The notes below the pieces were generated by a model. That model saw only the letters and a list, made by a program, of their open reading frames with translations. It did no database searches and had not been told where the DNA came from. Shown here piece by piece: positions 1 to 6,536 of a stretch of DNA of 12,561 nt (position 1 is the first letter of the stretch; each line of letters begins with the position of its first letter). The position numbers and the translations under genes were made by a program. Where the stretch lies: NCBI GenBank assembly GCA_016202915.1, contig JACQNT010000113.1:1-12561 (forward strand). The letters run 5' to 3'. Origin of the DNA: Acidobacteriota bacterium (GTDB lineage: Bacteria; Acidobacteriota; Polarisedimenticolia; Gp22-AA2).

Positions 1-989
1 ACCGAGGCGTTGACCACCTCCTCGAAGTCATGCTCGCGGTAGAGGCGCAGGTTCTCCCGGATCCTGTCGAAAATGACGATCGTGTCGTTGATGGAGTAGC
101 CGAGGATGGTCAGGAGCGCCGCCACCACGGGCAGGGAGAACTCCTTCCCGGTGATGGCCATGGCGCCGGCCGCGATCGTCACGTCGTGGATGAGCGCGAT
201 GACGGCCGCGATCCCCCAGGCCCACTTGTGGAAGCGGAACCAGACGTAGACCAGGACGCCGAGGACCGATCCGAGGATGGCGAAGCCGGTGTTACGGAGG
301 AGCTCCTTCCCTGCGGTCGGGCCGACGAAATCGACCCCCCTCAGGGCGAACCTGCCTAGAGTCCCATGCTCCGCCAGCTGGCTCGCCGCCGCGGGAGGGA
401 CCCCCGCGATCGCCCCGACCTCCGCGACGTCGCCGAAGAGCCCGCCCCGGGCGTTCCTCTGCCGGACGATGGCGGCGGCGATCGCCGCCGGCGTCGGCGC
501 CCCGTCCCCCCCGTCCGCGGCGGGCGACGGCGCCGGCAGTCGCGCCGCGAGCCATTCCGCCAGACCCGCCTCGGAGATCGTGTTGAGATCGATCCTGCCG
601 CCCCGGGCGGCCGCGCGGTCTTCGGAAGTGCGGAGCGCCTCCAGGATCTCGGAGCTGATCTCCCCTCCCTCGCTCCCCCCAGCCTGCCCGGTCGCCAGGA
701 CCAGTTCCGCGCGGATCAGGAACTCGTGGTCGTCGGCCTCCCCGATCTGCTGGATGCTGATGTCTCCCAGGTTCCGGGCCTCGAGCGCCGCGCGGAGGTC
801 CTCCGCGCGCGCCGGCTCGCGGAACTTCACCTGCACCGCCGTCCCGCCGGCGAAGTCGATGCCCAGATTGAAGCCTCTGGTGGCCATCGCTGCGATGGCC
901 ACCGTCAGGACCAGGGCGGAGAACGCCATGAAGAACCACTTCGTGCCCCACATGAGCCGGAAGTTCGCGTTGGCGAAGACCTGGAGCAT
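1..989 (-). CDS. secF: Protein translocase subunit SecF (3' end cut by window edge)
   Basis: SecF works with SecD in the inner membrane, using the proton-motive force to help pull preproteins through SecYEG. Visible: TM1 at about residues 16-36, then GIDFAGGT (44-50), the FVGPTAGKEL motif (about 221-230), TM2 from about 233, and GYSINDTIVIFDRIREN near the cut end. 329 codons are present and the last helices lie outside the window. The ATG at 989-987 follows AGAGGA and lies 7 nt after the secD stop, so the two are co-translated. Oddity: GIDF and FVGP are about 177 residues apart, against about 84 in E. coli SecF as I recall it. The extra periplasmic segment includes a helix-hairpin-helix-like RIDLNT (132-137) and an Ala/Pro-rich stretch. 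The identification is secure; the role of the insert is unknown. Confidence 0.96.
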   Translation of the reverse strand, partial: MLQVFANANFRLMWGTKWFFMAFSALVLTVAIAAMATRGFNLGIDFAGGTAVQVKFREPARAEDLRAALEARNLGDISIQQIGEADDHEFLIRAELVLATGQAGGSEGGEISSEILEALRTSEDRAAARGGRIDLNTISEAGLAEWLAARLPAPSPAADGGDGAPTPAAIAAAIVRQRNARGGLFGDVAEVGAIAGVPPAAASQLAEHGTLGRFALRGVDFVGPTAGKELLRNTGFAILGSVLGVLVYVWFRFHKWAWGIAAVIALIHDVTIAAGAMAITGKEFSLPVVAALLTILGYSINDTIVIFDRIRENLRLYREHDFEEVVNAS

Positions 990-996
990 GGGTCCT

Positions 997-2598
997 CTAG
1001 ATGCTGAGTCTTTCAACCCGCGGGTTGAGGGCCAGGACGGCGTCGAAGACGGCGCGCGACAGGAAGACCGCCGTGAACAGGTTGGCGCAGATCCCGACGT
1101 TGAGCGTCACGGCGAAGCCCTTCACGGGGCCCGTACCGTAGGCGTACAGGAAGAGGCCGGCGATGAGAGTCGTCAGGTTGCTGTCCACGATCGTCGTGAG
1201 CGCCCTGTCGAAGCCGGCGTGGATCGCCGCCTTGACGGTCCGTCCGAGCCGGAGCTCCTCCCGGATCCTCTCGAAGACCAGCACGTTGGCGTCCACGGCC
1301 ATGCCGACCGTCAGGGCGATGCCGGCGATCCCGGGCAGGGTCAGCGTGGACTCGAAGTAGGCCATGGCGGCCAGGAGGATCAGGATGTTCGCCAGCAGCG
1401 CGAGGACCGCGTTGATCCCAGAGAGCCTGTAGTACACGAGCATGAAGAGGATGACGATCAGGGACCCGATCAGCGAGGCGACGATCCCCTTGCGAATCGA
1501 ATCCGCTCCGAGCGACGGGCCCACCGTGCGCTCCTCGAGGACCTCCATGCCGGCGGGCAGGGCGCCGGACCGCAGCTTCAGCGCCAGGTCCTCGGCACTC
1601 TCCAGGGTGAAGTTGCCTCCCTCGATGATCCCCTGATCCGCGATGGTGGCGTTGATCCGGGGCGCGGAGATGATCTTCTGGTCCAGGACGATCGCCAGGA
1701 GCTGCCCCTGGTTCTTGCGCGTCAGCTCCTGGAAGCGACGTCCGGCGTCGGCGGTCAGCAGGAAGTTGACCGCCGGCCCGCCGAAGCGGTCCTGGTCGCG
1801 GCGAGCGTTTTTCAAATCGTTTCCCGTGATCGGCGAGGACCGGGTCACGGGCCAGTACACGCGCAGCGGGCGTCCATCCGTCCCCGTGGTCTCCTGCGGG
1901 AGCACGACGACGTCCTCCGGGAGCCTCCCCTGGAACAGCTGCGTGACCGCCTCCGAGGTGTCGGGGGGACGGAACTGCTCGACGGTGAAGCCGGGGGGGA
2001 TCTTGACCAGCTTCCACTCGAGGAACGCCGGCGACCCGATCAGGTCCTTCACCCGCTCCGGGTCCTCGACCCCCGGGAGCTGGATCAGGATCCTCTCGGC
2101 CCGCGGGCCGATCCCCTGCCGCTGGATCGTCGGCTCGGCGACCCCGAACCTGTCGACGCGGGTCCGGATCGTTTCGAGCGCCTGGCGCACGGCCGCGTCG
2201 CGCGTCGCCGCCTCCTGGTCGGGCCGGAGCTGCAGCCGCAGCCGTCCAGGGCCTTCGCTCGCGACCTGGAACTGCGGGAACTGGGTACGGATGATCTCGC
2301 GCGCCTCGCCGGCCCGGGCCGCATCGATCCCCGACAGGATCGCCCCGCCCGTCCCCGACGCGGAGACCTCCCCCGGTGCCAGCCCCTTCTCGCCCAGGGC
2401 GGACCGGATGCGCTCCTGGGAGAGGTCGATCTCCGCCTTGACGGCGTCGTCGGTCTTCACCCGCAGGATCATGTGGATGCCGCCCTTGAGATCGAGGCCG
2501 AGGCGGATCGTGTCCCGCGGCGGGTAGACGACGAAGATGCAGACGGCGAGCACGCCGAAGACGAGGAGGAGCCGCGTCCGGATGTTGAGGAAATCCAT
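997..2598 (-). CDS. secD: Protein translocase subunit SecD
   Basis: SecD is the larger half of the SecDF motor, an RND-superfamily membrane protein that uses proton flow to complete export on the periplasmic side. The 533-residue product has TM1 near the N-terminus (LLLVFGVLAVCIFVVY), the hallmark LGLDLKGGIHM, and a periplasmic P1 region including LPGVEDPERVKDLIGSP. The C-terminal helical bundle carries GMAVDANVLVFERIREELR and a TTLIAGLFLYAYGTGPVKGF segment. It is shorter than E. coli SecD (615) but normal for this family. The ATG at 2598-2596 is preferred because GGTGG sits 6 nt upstream; a GTG one codon earlier (2601) is possible. It follows yajC by about 57 nt and precedes secF by 7 nt, the classical yajC-secD-secF order. 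Confidence 0.97.
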   Translation of the reverse strand: MDFLNIRTRLLLVFGVLAVCIFVVYPPRDTIRLGLDLKGGIHMILRVKTDDAVKAEIDLSQERIRSALGEKGLAPGEVSASGTGGAILSGIDAARAGEAREIIRTQFPQFQVASEGPGRLRLQLRPDQEAATRDAAVRQALETIRTRVDRFGVAEPTIQRQGIGPRAERILIQLPGVEDPERVKDLIGSPAFLEWKLVKIPPGFTVEQFRPPDTSEAVTQLFQGRLPEDVVVLPQETTGTDGRPLRVYWPVTRSSPITGNDLKNARRDQDRFGGPAVNFLLTADAGRRFQELTRKNQGQLLAIVLDQKIISAPRINATIADQGIIEGGNFTLESAEDLALKLRSGALPAGMEVLEERTVGPSLGADSIRKGIVASLIGSLIVILFMLVYYRLSGINAVLALLANILILLAAMAYFESTLTLPGIAGIALTVGMAVDANVLVFERIREELRLGRTVKAAIHAGFDRALTTIVDSNLTTLIAGLFLYAYGTGPVKGFAVTLNVGICANLFTAVFLSRAVFDAVLALNPRVERLSI

Positions 2599-2607
2599 CA
2601 CCTGCCA

Positions 2608-2621
2608 CCGCGGCGCCGCGG
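2608..2621. repeat. 14-bp perfect palindrome ahead of secD
   Basis: CCGCGGCGCCGCGG reads identically on both strands and lies in the yajC-secD gap, directly upstream of the GGTGG ribosome-binding sequence of secD. As RNA it could fold into a 5-bp stem with a 4-nt loop near the secD translation start. A control role is only a suggestion, since GC-rich DNA produces such palindromes by chance. Confidence 0.4.
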
Positions 2622-2655
2622 GATGCTCCCGGCCCGGCGCCGCTCCGAGTTGTTC

Positions 2656-2985
2656 CTAGGGCTCCGCCCGGGGGGTGGTCCCCTGGTCCTGGAGGGCGAC
2701 GATGGAGCTCCTGGTCACGTCGACCTTCACCTTGTCGGCGACGCGCAGCTGCACGACGTTGCGGTCCACTCCGACGACCGTCCCCAGCAGGCCGCCCGAC
2801 GTGACGATCTTGTCGCCGGTCTTCAGGGCGTCAAGCATCTGTTGGACCTGCTTCTGCCGTTTGCGCGCCGGGCGGATCAACAGGAAGTAGAAGATGACGA
2901 AGATGAAGAGCAGAGGGACCAGCTGCACCCACGCGCTGACCTGACCCTGCCCGGGCGACGGCGCCATCAGGCCCAGAGAAAACAC
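2656..2985 (-). CDS. yajC: Preprotein translocase accessory subunit YajC
   Basis: YajC is a small single-span inner-membrane protein that associates with SecDF and SecYEG. The 109-residue product has a short N-terminal stretch, one strong TM helix at about residues 20-37 (LVPLLFIFVIFYFLLI), and the basic RPARKRQKQ segment. The conserved soluble part follows, with LKTGDKIVTSGGLLGTVVGV. The start is GTG at 2985-2983, supported by GGGGAGGT five nt upstream. It is the first gene of the yajC-secD-secF transcript and is divergent from pgeF. Length and motif order are typical for the family. Confidence 0.96.
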   Translation of the reverse strand: MFSLGLMAPSPGQGQVSAWVQLVPLLFIFVIFYFLLIRPARKRQKQVQQMLDALKTGDKIVTSGGLLGTVVGVDRNVVQLRVADKVKVDVTRSSIVALQDQGTTPRAEP

Positions 2986-3012
2986 TCTCGACCTCCCCGT
3001 TTGAGACGCGCA

Positions 3013-3041
3013 AGATTGCCCGAAGCGCCCGGCCTTGTCAA
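3013..3041 (-). promoter_or_regulatory. Promoter of yajC-secD-secF
   Basis: On the minus strand a perfect -35 TTGACA (3041-3036) is followed 17 nt later by CAATCT (3018-3013). The second box matches the -10 consensus only at its key A2 and T6 positions. The -35 box is half of the palindrome CCTTGTCAAGG (3033-3043), which also supplies the -35 of the divergent pgeF promoter. The yajC GTG lies about 28 nt downstream of the -10. Confidence 0.55.
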
Positions 3042-3064
3042 GGCGGACGGGGGTCGCCTACACT
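3035..3064 (+). promoter_or_regulatory. Promoter of pgeF, probably giving a leaderless mRNA
   Basis: TTGTCA (3035-3040) and TACACT (3059-3064) are separated by 18 nt. The GTG start of pgeF begins at 3071, only 6 nt after the -10, so the expected transcription start coincides with the start codon. A TTG at 3035 opens a longer reading frame but is the first triplet of the -35 box. Confidence 0.6.
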
Positions 3065-3070
3065 GCCGCG

Positions 3071-3862
3071 GTGTCCTTCTCCCCCACCTCCGCGCCGCCG
3101 CCCGCGGCCGTCCTCCGGGGCGCCGGCGCGGCGCGCCGCCTGGAGGTGCCGCTGCTGTCCGCCGTGCCGCGCCTCGTGCACCTGTTCACCGTGAAGGGCG
3201 CCGAACCGGGCGCCGCCCTGCGCGAGGCGTCGGGATCCCCCCTGCCGCTCCACACCCTGAAACAGGTCCACGGCGCCGCGGTGCGCCTCGTTCCGTGGGA
3301 CGAGGCGCGGCGGGAACTGGCCCGCGGGCCGGTGGCCGGCGGCTCCACGGCGCCGCCGGAGGGGGATGCACTGGCGACCCGGCGCGCGGGGATCGCCCTG
3401 GGCGTCCGGGTCGCCGACTGCGCGCCGATCCTGATCGTCGACGAGCGCTCCGGCGCCCTCGCGGCCGTGCACGCGGGCTGGCGCGGGACGGCCGCGGGAG
3501 TGCTGAGGGCCGCGATCGGCGTGCTGCGCGAGGCCCTGGGGGCGCGCCCGTCCGACCTGCGCGTCGGGATCGGCCCGTCGATCGGCCCCTGCTGCTTCGA
3601 GGTCGGGGAGGAGGTGGTCGAAGCCCTCGTGCGCGCCGACCCCGGGGCCGCGGCGTGCGTCTTGCCCGGGGCCAGGAGGCGCGTCGACCTGGTGGAGGCG
3701 AACCGGAGGCAGGCCCTGGATTGCGGAGTCCCCCCGCCGCGCATCCAGGCGGCCGGTCTGTGCACCTTCTGCCGGGGCGACCTCCTGGCCTCCTACAGGC
3801 GCGATCGGAAGTCGGCGGGCCGGATGGCGGGGATCATCGGCTGGCGATCGCGCGATCTATAA
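3071..3862 (+). CDS. pgeF: PgeF/YlmD/YfiH-family laccase-domain protein (nucleoside phosphorylase / peptidoglycan editing factor)
   Basis: Members of this zinc family act as purine nucleoside phosphorylase/adenosine deaminase. In E. coli, PgeF (YfiH) prevents misincorporation of serine into peptidoglycan. Visible in the 263-residue product: KQVHG (His67), VADCAPIL (Cys117) and VHAGWRG (His134), the three expected zinc ligands. IGPSIGPCCFEVG, FCRGDLLASYRRD and the terminal AGIIGW are also family landmarks. The start is GTG 3071, because the longer frame from TTG 3035 would begin inside the -35 box. No Shine-Dalgarno precedes the GTG and the -10 ends 6 nt before it, which suits leaderless translation. 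The stop codon at 3860-3862 lies inside the -10 box of the next gene. The family is certain; which activity dominates in vivo is not. Confidence 0.93.
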   Translation: MSFSPTSAPPPAAVLRGAGAARRLEVPLLSAVPRLVHLFTVKGAEPGAALREASGSPLPLHTLKQVHGAAVRLVPWDEARRELARGPVAGGSTAPPEGDALATRRAGIALGVRVADCAPILIVDERSGALAAVHAGWRGTAAGVLRAAIGVLREALGARPSDLRVGIGPSIGPCCFEVGEEVVEALVRADPGAAACVLPGARRRVDLVEANRRQALDCGVPPPRIQAAGLCTFCRGDLLASYRRDRKSAGRMAGIIGWRSRDL

Positions 3863-3863
3863 T
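3858..3863 (+). promoter_or_regulatory. -10 box of the gmhA promoter (TATAAT)
   Basis: A perfect TATAAT lies 37 nt upstream of the gmhA ATG and contains the TAA stop codon of pgeF. The corresponding -35 position (about 3835-3840, CATCGG) is poor, so activator help or read-through from pgeF is possible. Perfect AT-rich hexamers are rare in DNA this rich in GC, which adds weight to the call. Confidence 0.5.
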
Positions 3864-3900
3864 GTGCCGCCGGAGCGCGTCCGGGGAGGGATCGGGAGCG

Positions 3901-4515
3901 ATGAGCGGAGAACCCGCGGGGGCCGCGTCCGGGAGGCCGCCTTCCGAGAGAATCGCGGCGCTGTACCGTACGCACGCCGAGGTGGCGGACAGGTTCTTCG
4001 CCTCCCAGGCCGGCGCCGTGGCGGCGGTGGCGGACGCCTTCGTGAAGGCCCTCTCCTCGGGACGGACGATCTTCTTCTTCGGGAACGGCGGGAGCGCCGC
4101 CGACGCCCAGCACCTCGCCGCGGAGTTCGTCAACCGCTTCGTCTCCGAGCGTCCGGCCCTCCCCTCCATCGCGCTCACGACAGACAGCTCGGTGCTCACC
4201 AGCATCGGGAACGATCGCGACTTCAGCCGCGTCTTCTCCCGCCAGGTGGAGGCGCTGGGGCGGCCGGGTGACGTCGCGGTCGGCCTCTCGACCTCCGGCC
4301 GATCGCCCAACGTGCTGGAGGCGCTCCGCGCGGCGCGCGCGAAGGGACTCGTCACGGTCGGGTTCACGGGAAACGGCGGGGGCGCCATGGAGGGGCTGTG
4401 CGACCACCTGGTCGGAGTTCCGTCCGCCGTCACGGCCCGCATCCAGGAAGTTCACATCCTGGTGGGCCACATCCTCTGCCAGCTGGTGGACGAGGCTCTC
4501 TTCCCCGCGGAATGA
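3901..4515 (+). CDS. gmhA: Phosphoheptose isomerase (SIS domain)
   Basis: GmhA converts sedoheptulose 7-phosphate to D-glycero-D-manno-heptose 7-phosphate, the first step toward ADP-heptose for the LPS core. This fits a Gram-negative cell with outer-membrane proteins. The 204-residue product is one SIS fold: FFFGNGGSAADAQHLAAEF (58-76, with catalytic-type Glu75), then LTTDSSVLTSIGND, FSRQVEALGRPGDV and STSGRSPNVLEAL. Near the C-terminus are Gln182 and His190 (IQEVHILVGH), matching Gln172 and His180 of E. coli GmhA. The ATG at 3901 lies behind a GGGGAGGG sequence and after the TATAAT box. An in-frame ATG at 3862 overlaps that box and is unlikely. The paralogue DiaA is an alternative, but the sequence around the active site reads as GmhA. 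No other heptose genes are in the window. Confidence 0.92.
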   Translation: MSGEPAGAASGRPPSERIAALYRTHAEVADRFFASQAGAVAAVADAFVKALSSGRTIFFFGNGGSAADAQHLAAEFVNRFVSERPALPSIALTTDSSVLTSIGNDRDFSRVFSRQVEALGRPGDVAVGLSTSGRSPNVLEALRAARAKGLVTVGFTGNGGGAMEGLCDHLVGVPSAVTARIQEVHILVGHILCQLVDEALFPAE

Positions 4516-4517
4516 GA

Positions 4518-4553
4518 GACCCGCGGACGCCCCCAGGGGCGCGGTCGCGGGTC
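4518..4553. terminator. GC hairpin at convergent gmhA / TPR gene ends
   Basis: GACCCGCG (4518-4525) and CGCGGGTC (4546-4553) form a perfect 8-bp stem. Within it CGCCC/GGGCG (4528-4541 region) can pair further. It lies between the gmhA stop (4515) and the stop of the opposing TPR gene (4573), so it could act in both directions. There is no T-tract on either side, so it may stall polymerase or protect 3' ends rather than act as a classical intrinsic terminator. Confidence 0.55.
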
Positions 4554-4572
4554 GCTGCCGCTCGCTCCGGAT

Positions 4573-5964
4573 CTACTTCTGCAGCAGGGCGATGTTGTCG
4601 CGGATCTCCCTGGCGTCCGGCGCCCTGGGGTCGAGCCGGAGATACTCCTGGAAATGCTTCAGAGCCCCCTGGAAGTCCTGCCGGCCCATGAGAGCGCGCG
4701 CCAGCTCGCGGTGGGCGGCGGCGTACTTCGGATCGATCTCCACCGCCTTGCGGTAGTACTGCACCGCGTCCTTGGCCCGGTTCTCGTTCCAGGCGATTAC
4801 GCCGATGTTGTAGAACGACACGGCGGCCTTGGTCGGCTCGGCGGCGCTGAATTTCTGATACATCTCCTCCGCCCGGACGGTGTCCTTGCGATCCTCGTAG
4901 ATGGAGGCCATCTTCAAATAGGCTTCCGACTTGGCCGGGTTGATCGCGACGGCTTTCTCGAGGGCGGCGAGGGCCCTGTCGGCCTGCCCGGATTTCATGC
5001 AGGCGAGGCCGAGGTTGTAGGCGACCGAGTCATTGTCGGGAGAGAGAAGGGCCTCGCTCTCATACTCCGCCGCCGCCTTCGCGGCCGCCTCCTGCTCCTC
5101 CGTGGGATCTTCCGCCTGTCGCAGGTAGAGGTTCCCCAGGAAGAAGTGGGCCCCCTTCAGGTCGGGCTTGATCTCGAGGCCCTGGCGGAAAGCCTGCTCG
5201 GAGGCCGCGTCGTCACCCGTCTCGAACAGGCTCTTGCCGAGATAATAATAGACGGCGGGGTTGCCCTTCGGATCCTTGGACAGATACTGGCGGTACATCT
5301 CGATCGCCTCCTGGTGCTTGCCGGCGTCGGCCAGCTGCTTGGCCTGCTCGAGCGACTGGGTGGGCACGGCGGGGGCGGCCGGGGCGGCAACCGCCGAGGG
5401 GGCCGCCCCGGCGACCGGCGCCGCCGGGGCGCCCGGGGCGCTCGCCGCGGGGGGCGCGGCGCCGGCCTCCTGTCTCTTCTGGCGCTCCGCCTGGACGGCG
5501 GCGACGAATTCGGAGTCCCTGGCGACCAGGAAGTCGACCACGTTCCGGCCCGAGTCGCCCACCAGGGCGAACTGCAGATCGGGGAACTCCTGTTTCGAGC
5601 CGGGGATGTGGTCCCCCTTGCCGCGCTCCTGCCCCTGAGAGTCGATGATCTCGTAGGTGACCTTGACGACCTTGTAGCCCGGAGGCAGCTGCGGGATCAC
5701 CTTCCATTTCTTCGCCACGGAGATGTCGAGCGCCGCGATGAAGTAGGTGCCGTTCTTCCCCGTCTTGAGCCCGGTCACCTTTTTCTTGACGTCCACCCCC
5801 TCGAGCACGATCGGCACCTTCGGCACCGGCGCCCCCTGGAGGTCCACCACCTTCCCCCGCACCTTGGTGATGCCGTCGGCGTAGGCCGGGCGCCCGGAAA
5901 CCAAAAGCGGCGCCAGCGCCAGGGCCGCCGTGAGCGCCCGCATCCCCCCTCCGGTTCTCCTCAT
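4573..5964 (-). CDS. Exported TPR protein with N-terminal carboxypeptidase-regulatory-like domain
   Basis: The 463-residue product begins with a Sec signal peptide (LTAALALAPLLVSGRPAYA, cleavage near residue 29). An Ig-like beta domain of the carboxypeptidase-regulatory type follows (about 33-140, VRGKVVDLQGAPVPKVPIVL and GKNGTYFIAAL). An Ala/Pro-rich linker (about 168-202) leads to about six TPR units to the C-terminus (such as AVYYYLGKSLFETG, SVAYNLGLACMKSGQ and AAAHRELARALMGRQDF). It is probably a periplasmic or envelope scaffold; no catalytic motif is seen. The start is ATG 5964, with GGGGAGGAG six nt upstream; a longer frame from TTG 6045 would begin inside a -35 box. The ATG overlaps the stop of the upstream membrane gene (ATGA), so it ends the five-gene redox cluster, but an internal promoter suggests separate expression too. 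The family type is clear and the function unknown. Confidence 0.9.
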   Translation of the reverse strand: MRRTGGGMRALTAALALAPLLVSGRPAYADGITKVRGKVVDLQGAPVPKVPIVLEGVDVKKKVTGLKTGKNGTYFIAALDISVAKKWKVIPQLPPGYKVVKVTYEIIDSQGQERGKGDHIPGSKQEFPDLQFALVGDSGRNVVDFLVARDSEFVAAVQAERQKRQEAGAAPPAASAPGAPAAPVAGAAPSAVAAPAAPAVPTQSLEQAKQLADAGKHQEAIEMYRQYLSKDPKGNPAVYYYLGKSLFETGDDAASEQAFRQGLEIKPDLKGAHFFLGNLYLRQAEDPTEEQEAAAKAAAEYESEALLSPDNDSVAYNLGLACMKSGQADRALAALEKAVAINPAKSEAYLKMASIYEDRKDTVRAEEMYQKFSAAEPTKAAVSFYNIGVIAWNENRAKDAVQYYRKAVEIDPKYAAAHRELARALMGRQDFQGALKHFQEYLRLDPRAPDAREIRDNIALLQK

Positions 5965-6536
5965 GGTCTGCTCCTCCCCGGGCCGGCCTGGAGATCGCTC
6001 GTCCGCCGCCGGGGCAGCGCTAGTATACCCCGCGCTCTGACCCAATCAAGGCGCCGGGAGGCGGCGCGGTCGCCCCGGCGGGATCGCGCTCCGCGCCGGC
6101 CCCCCTCCGCGCGGCGCTGCGGGCCGGCCAGAAGCAGGTGTCCCGCGAACCACAGGGTGAACAGCGCGCCGCTGGCGATGTGAATCACGATCAGGACGCG
6201 GCGCATCGCGGGATCGGTGAGGACCTGCATCAAGTAACCGGAGGCGATCATCGGAAGCGCGACGAGGAAGGTCGCCACGCCGGAGGCCCTGCCGCGCTGC
6301 GGCCGGTCATCCTGAAAACGCCCCACGATGTGCTCCCGGGCGATGAGCCCCAGCGCGAACACCAGCAGGGGGGCCGCGAGGACGTGCAGAGCGAGGACAT
6401 GCGGCTGCCAGGGATGGTTCACGGCGGAGAACGGATCGTCCCTCGTCAACAGGTACTTCATGCCGAGGTAGAGGAACCCAGTCGCCGCGGTGATCCCGGT
6501 CGCGGCGTGCAGCAGCCACCTCTCGAAAGCGCTCAT
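5961..6536 (-). CDS. Four-helix membrane protein, probable cytochrome b (DUF4405/b561-like)
   Basis: The 191-residue product has four predicted TM helices at about 8-29, 47-67, 86-106 and 114-136. Histidines lie in or beside them: His10 (helix 1), His51 (helix 2), His119 and His133 (helix 4), plus His41, His46 and His69 near helix 2. This pattern fits small di-heme b-type membrane cytochromes that pass electrons between quinones and periplasmic partners. A family name closer than this is a guess. The start is ATG 6536, with GGGAGGAG just upstream; it overlaps the stop of the FMN-binding gene (ATGA). The stop overlaps the next start (ATGA). Oddity: after helix 4 there is a tail of about 55 mostly basic, low-complexity residues, which may be real or frame read-through. 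Next to an FMN-binding protein and ApbE, it is the likely electron donor to the flavoprotein. Confidence 0.8.
   Translation of the reverse strand: MSAFERWLLHAATGITAATGFLYLGMKYLLTRDDPFSAVNHPWQPHVLALHVLAAPLLVFALGLIAREHIVGRFQDDRPQRGRASGVATFLVALPMIASGYLMQVLTDPAMRRVLIVIHIASGALFTLWFAGHLLLAGPQRRAEGGRRGARSRRGDRAASRRLDWVRARGILALPRRRTSDLQAGPGRSRP
6022..6049 (-). promoter_or_regulatory. Internal promoter ahead of the TPR gene
   Basis: On the minus strand TTGATT (6049-6044) and TATACT (6027-6022) are separated by 16 nt. It would start transcription near 6015, about 50 nt before the TPR ATG, while lying inside the C-terminal coding part of the upstream membrane-protein gene. A TTG at 6045, which opens a longer TPR frame, lies in this box. 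Confidence 0.55.

Noticed and set aside
277..4515. Open frame of 1412 codons on the plus strand running through secF, secD, yajC and pgeF into gmhA
   Set aside because: It is antisense to well-conserved genes for most of its length, is rich in Arg/Pro/Gly as expected for GC-rich shadow frames, and only its last 204 codons (gmhA) are recognisable.
5340..5470. Repeat-like GC-rich tract within the TPR gene considered as a DNA repeat array
   Set aside because: It is an in-frame Ala/Pro linker with irregular codons, not a tandem repeat of fixed unit.
4654..6183. 509-codon plus-strand frame opposite the TPR gene
   Set aside because: It is rich in Leu/Arg/Gly repeats that are the reverse complement of TPR codons, with no start signal.
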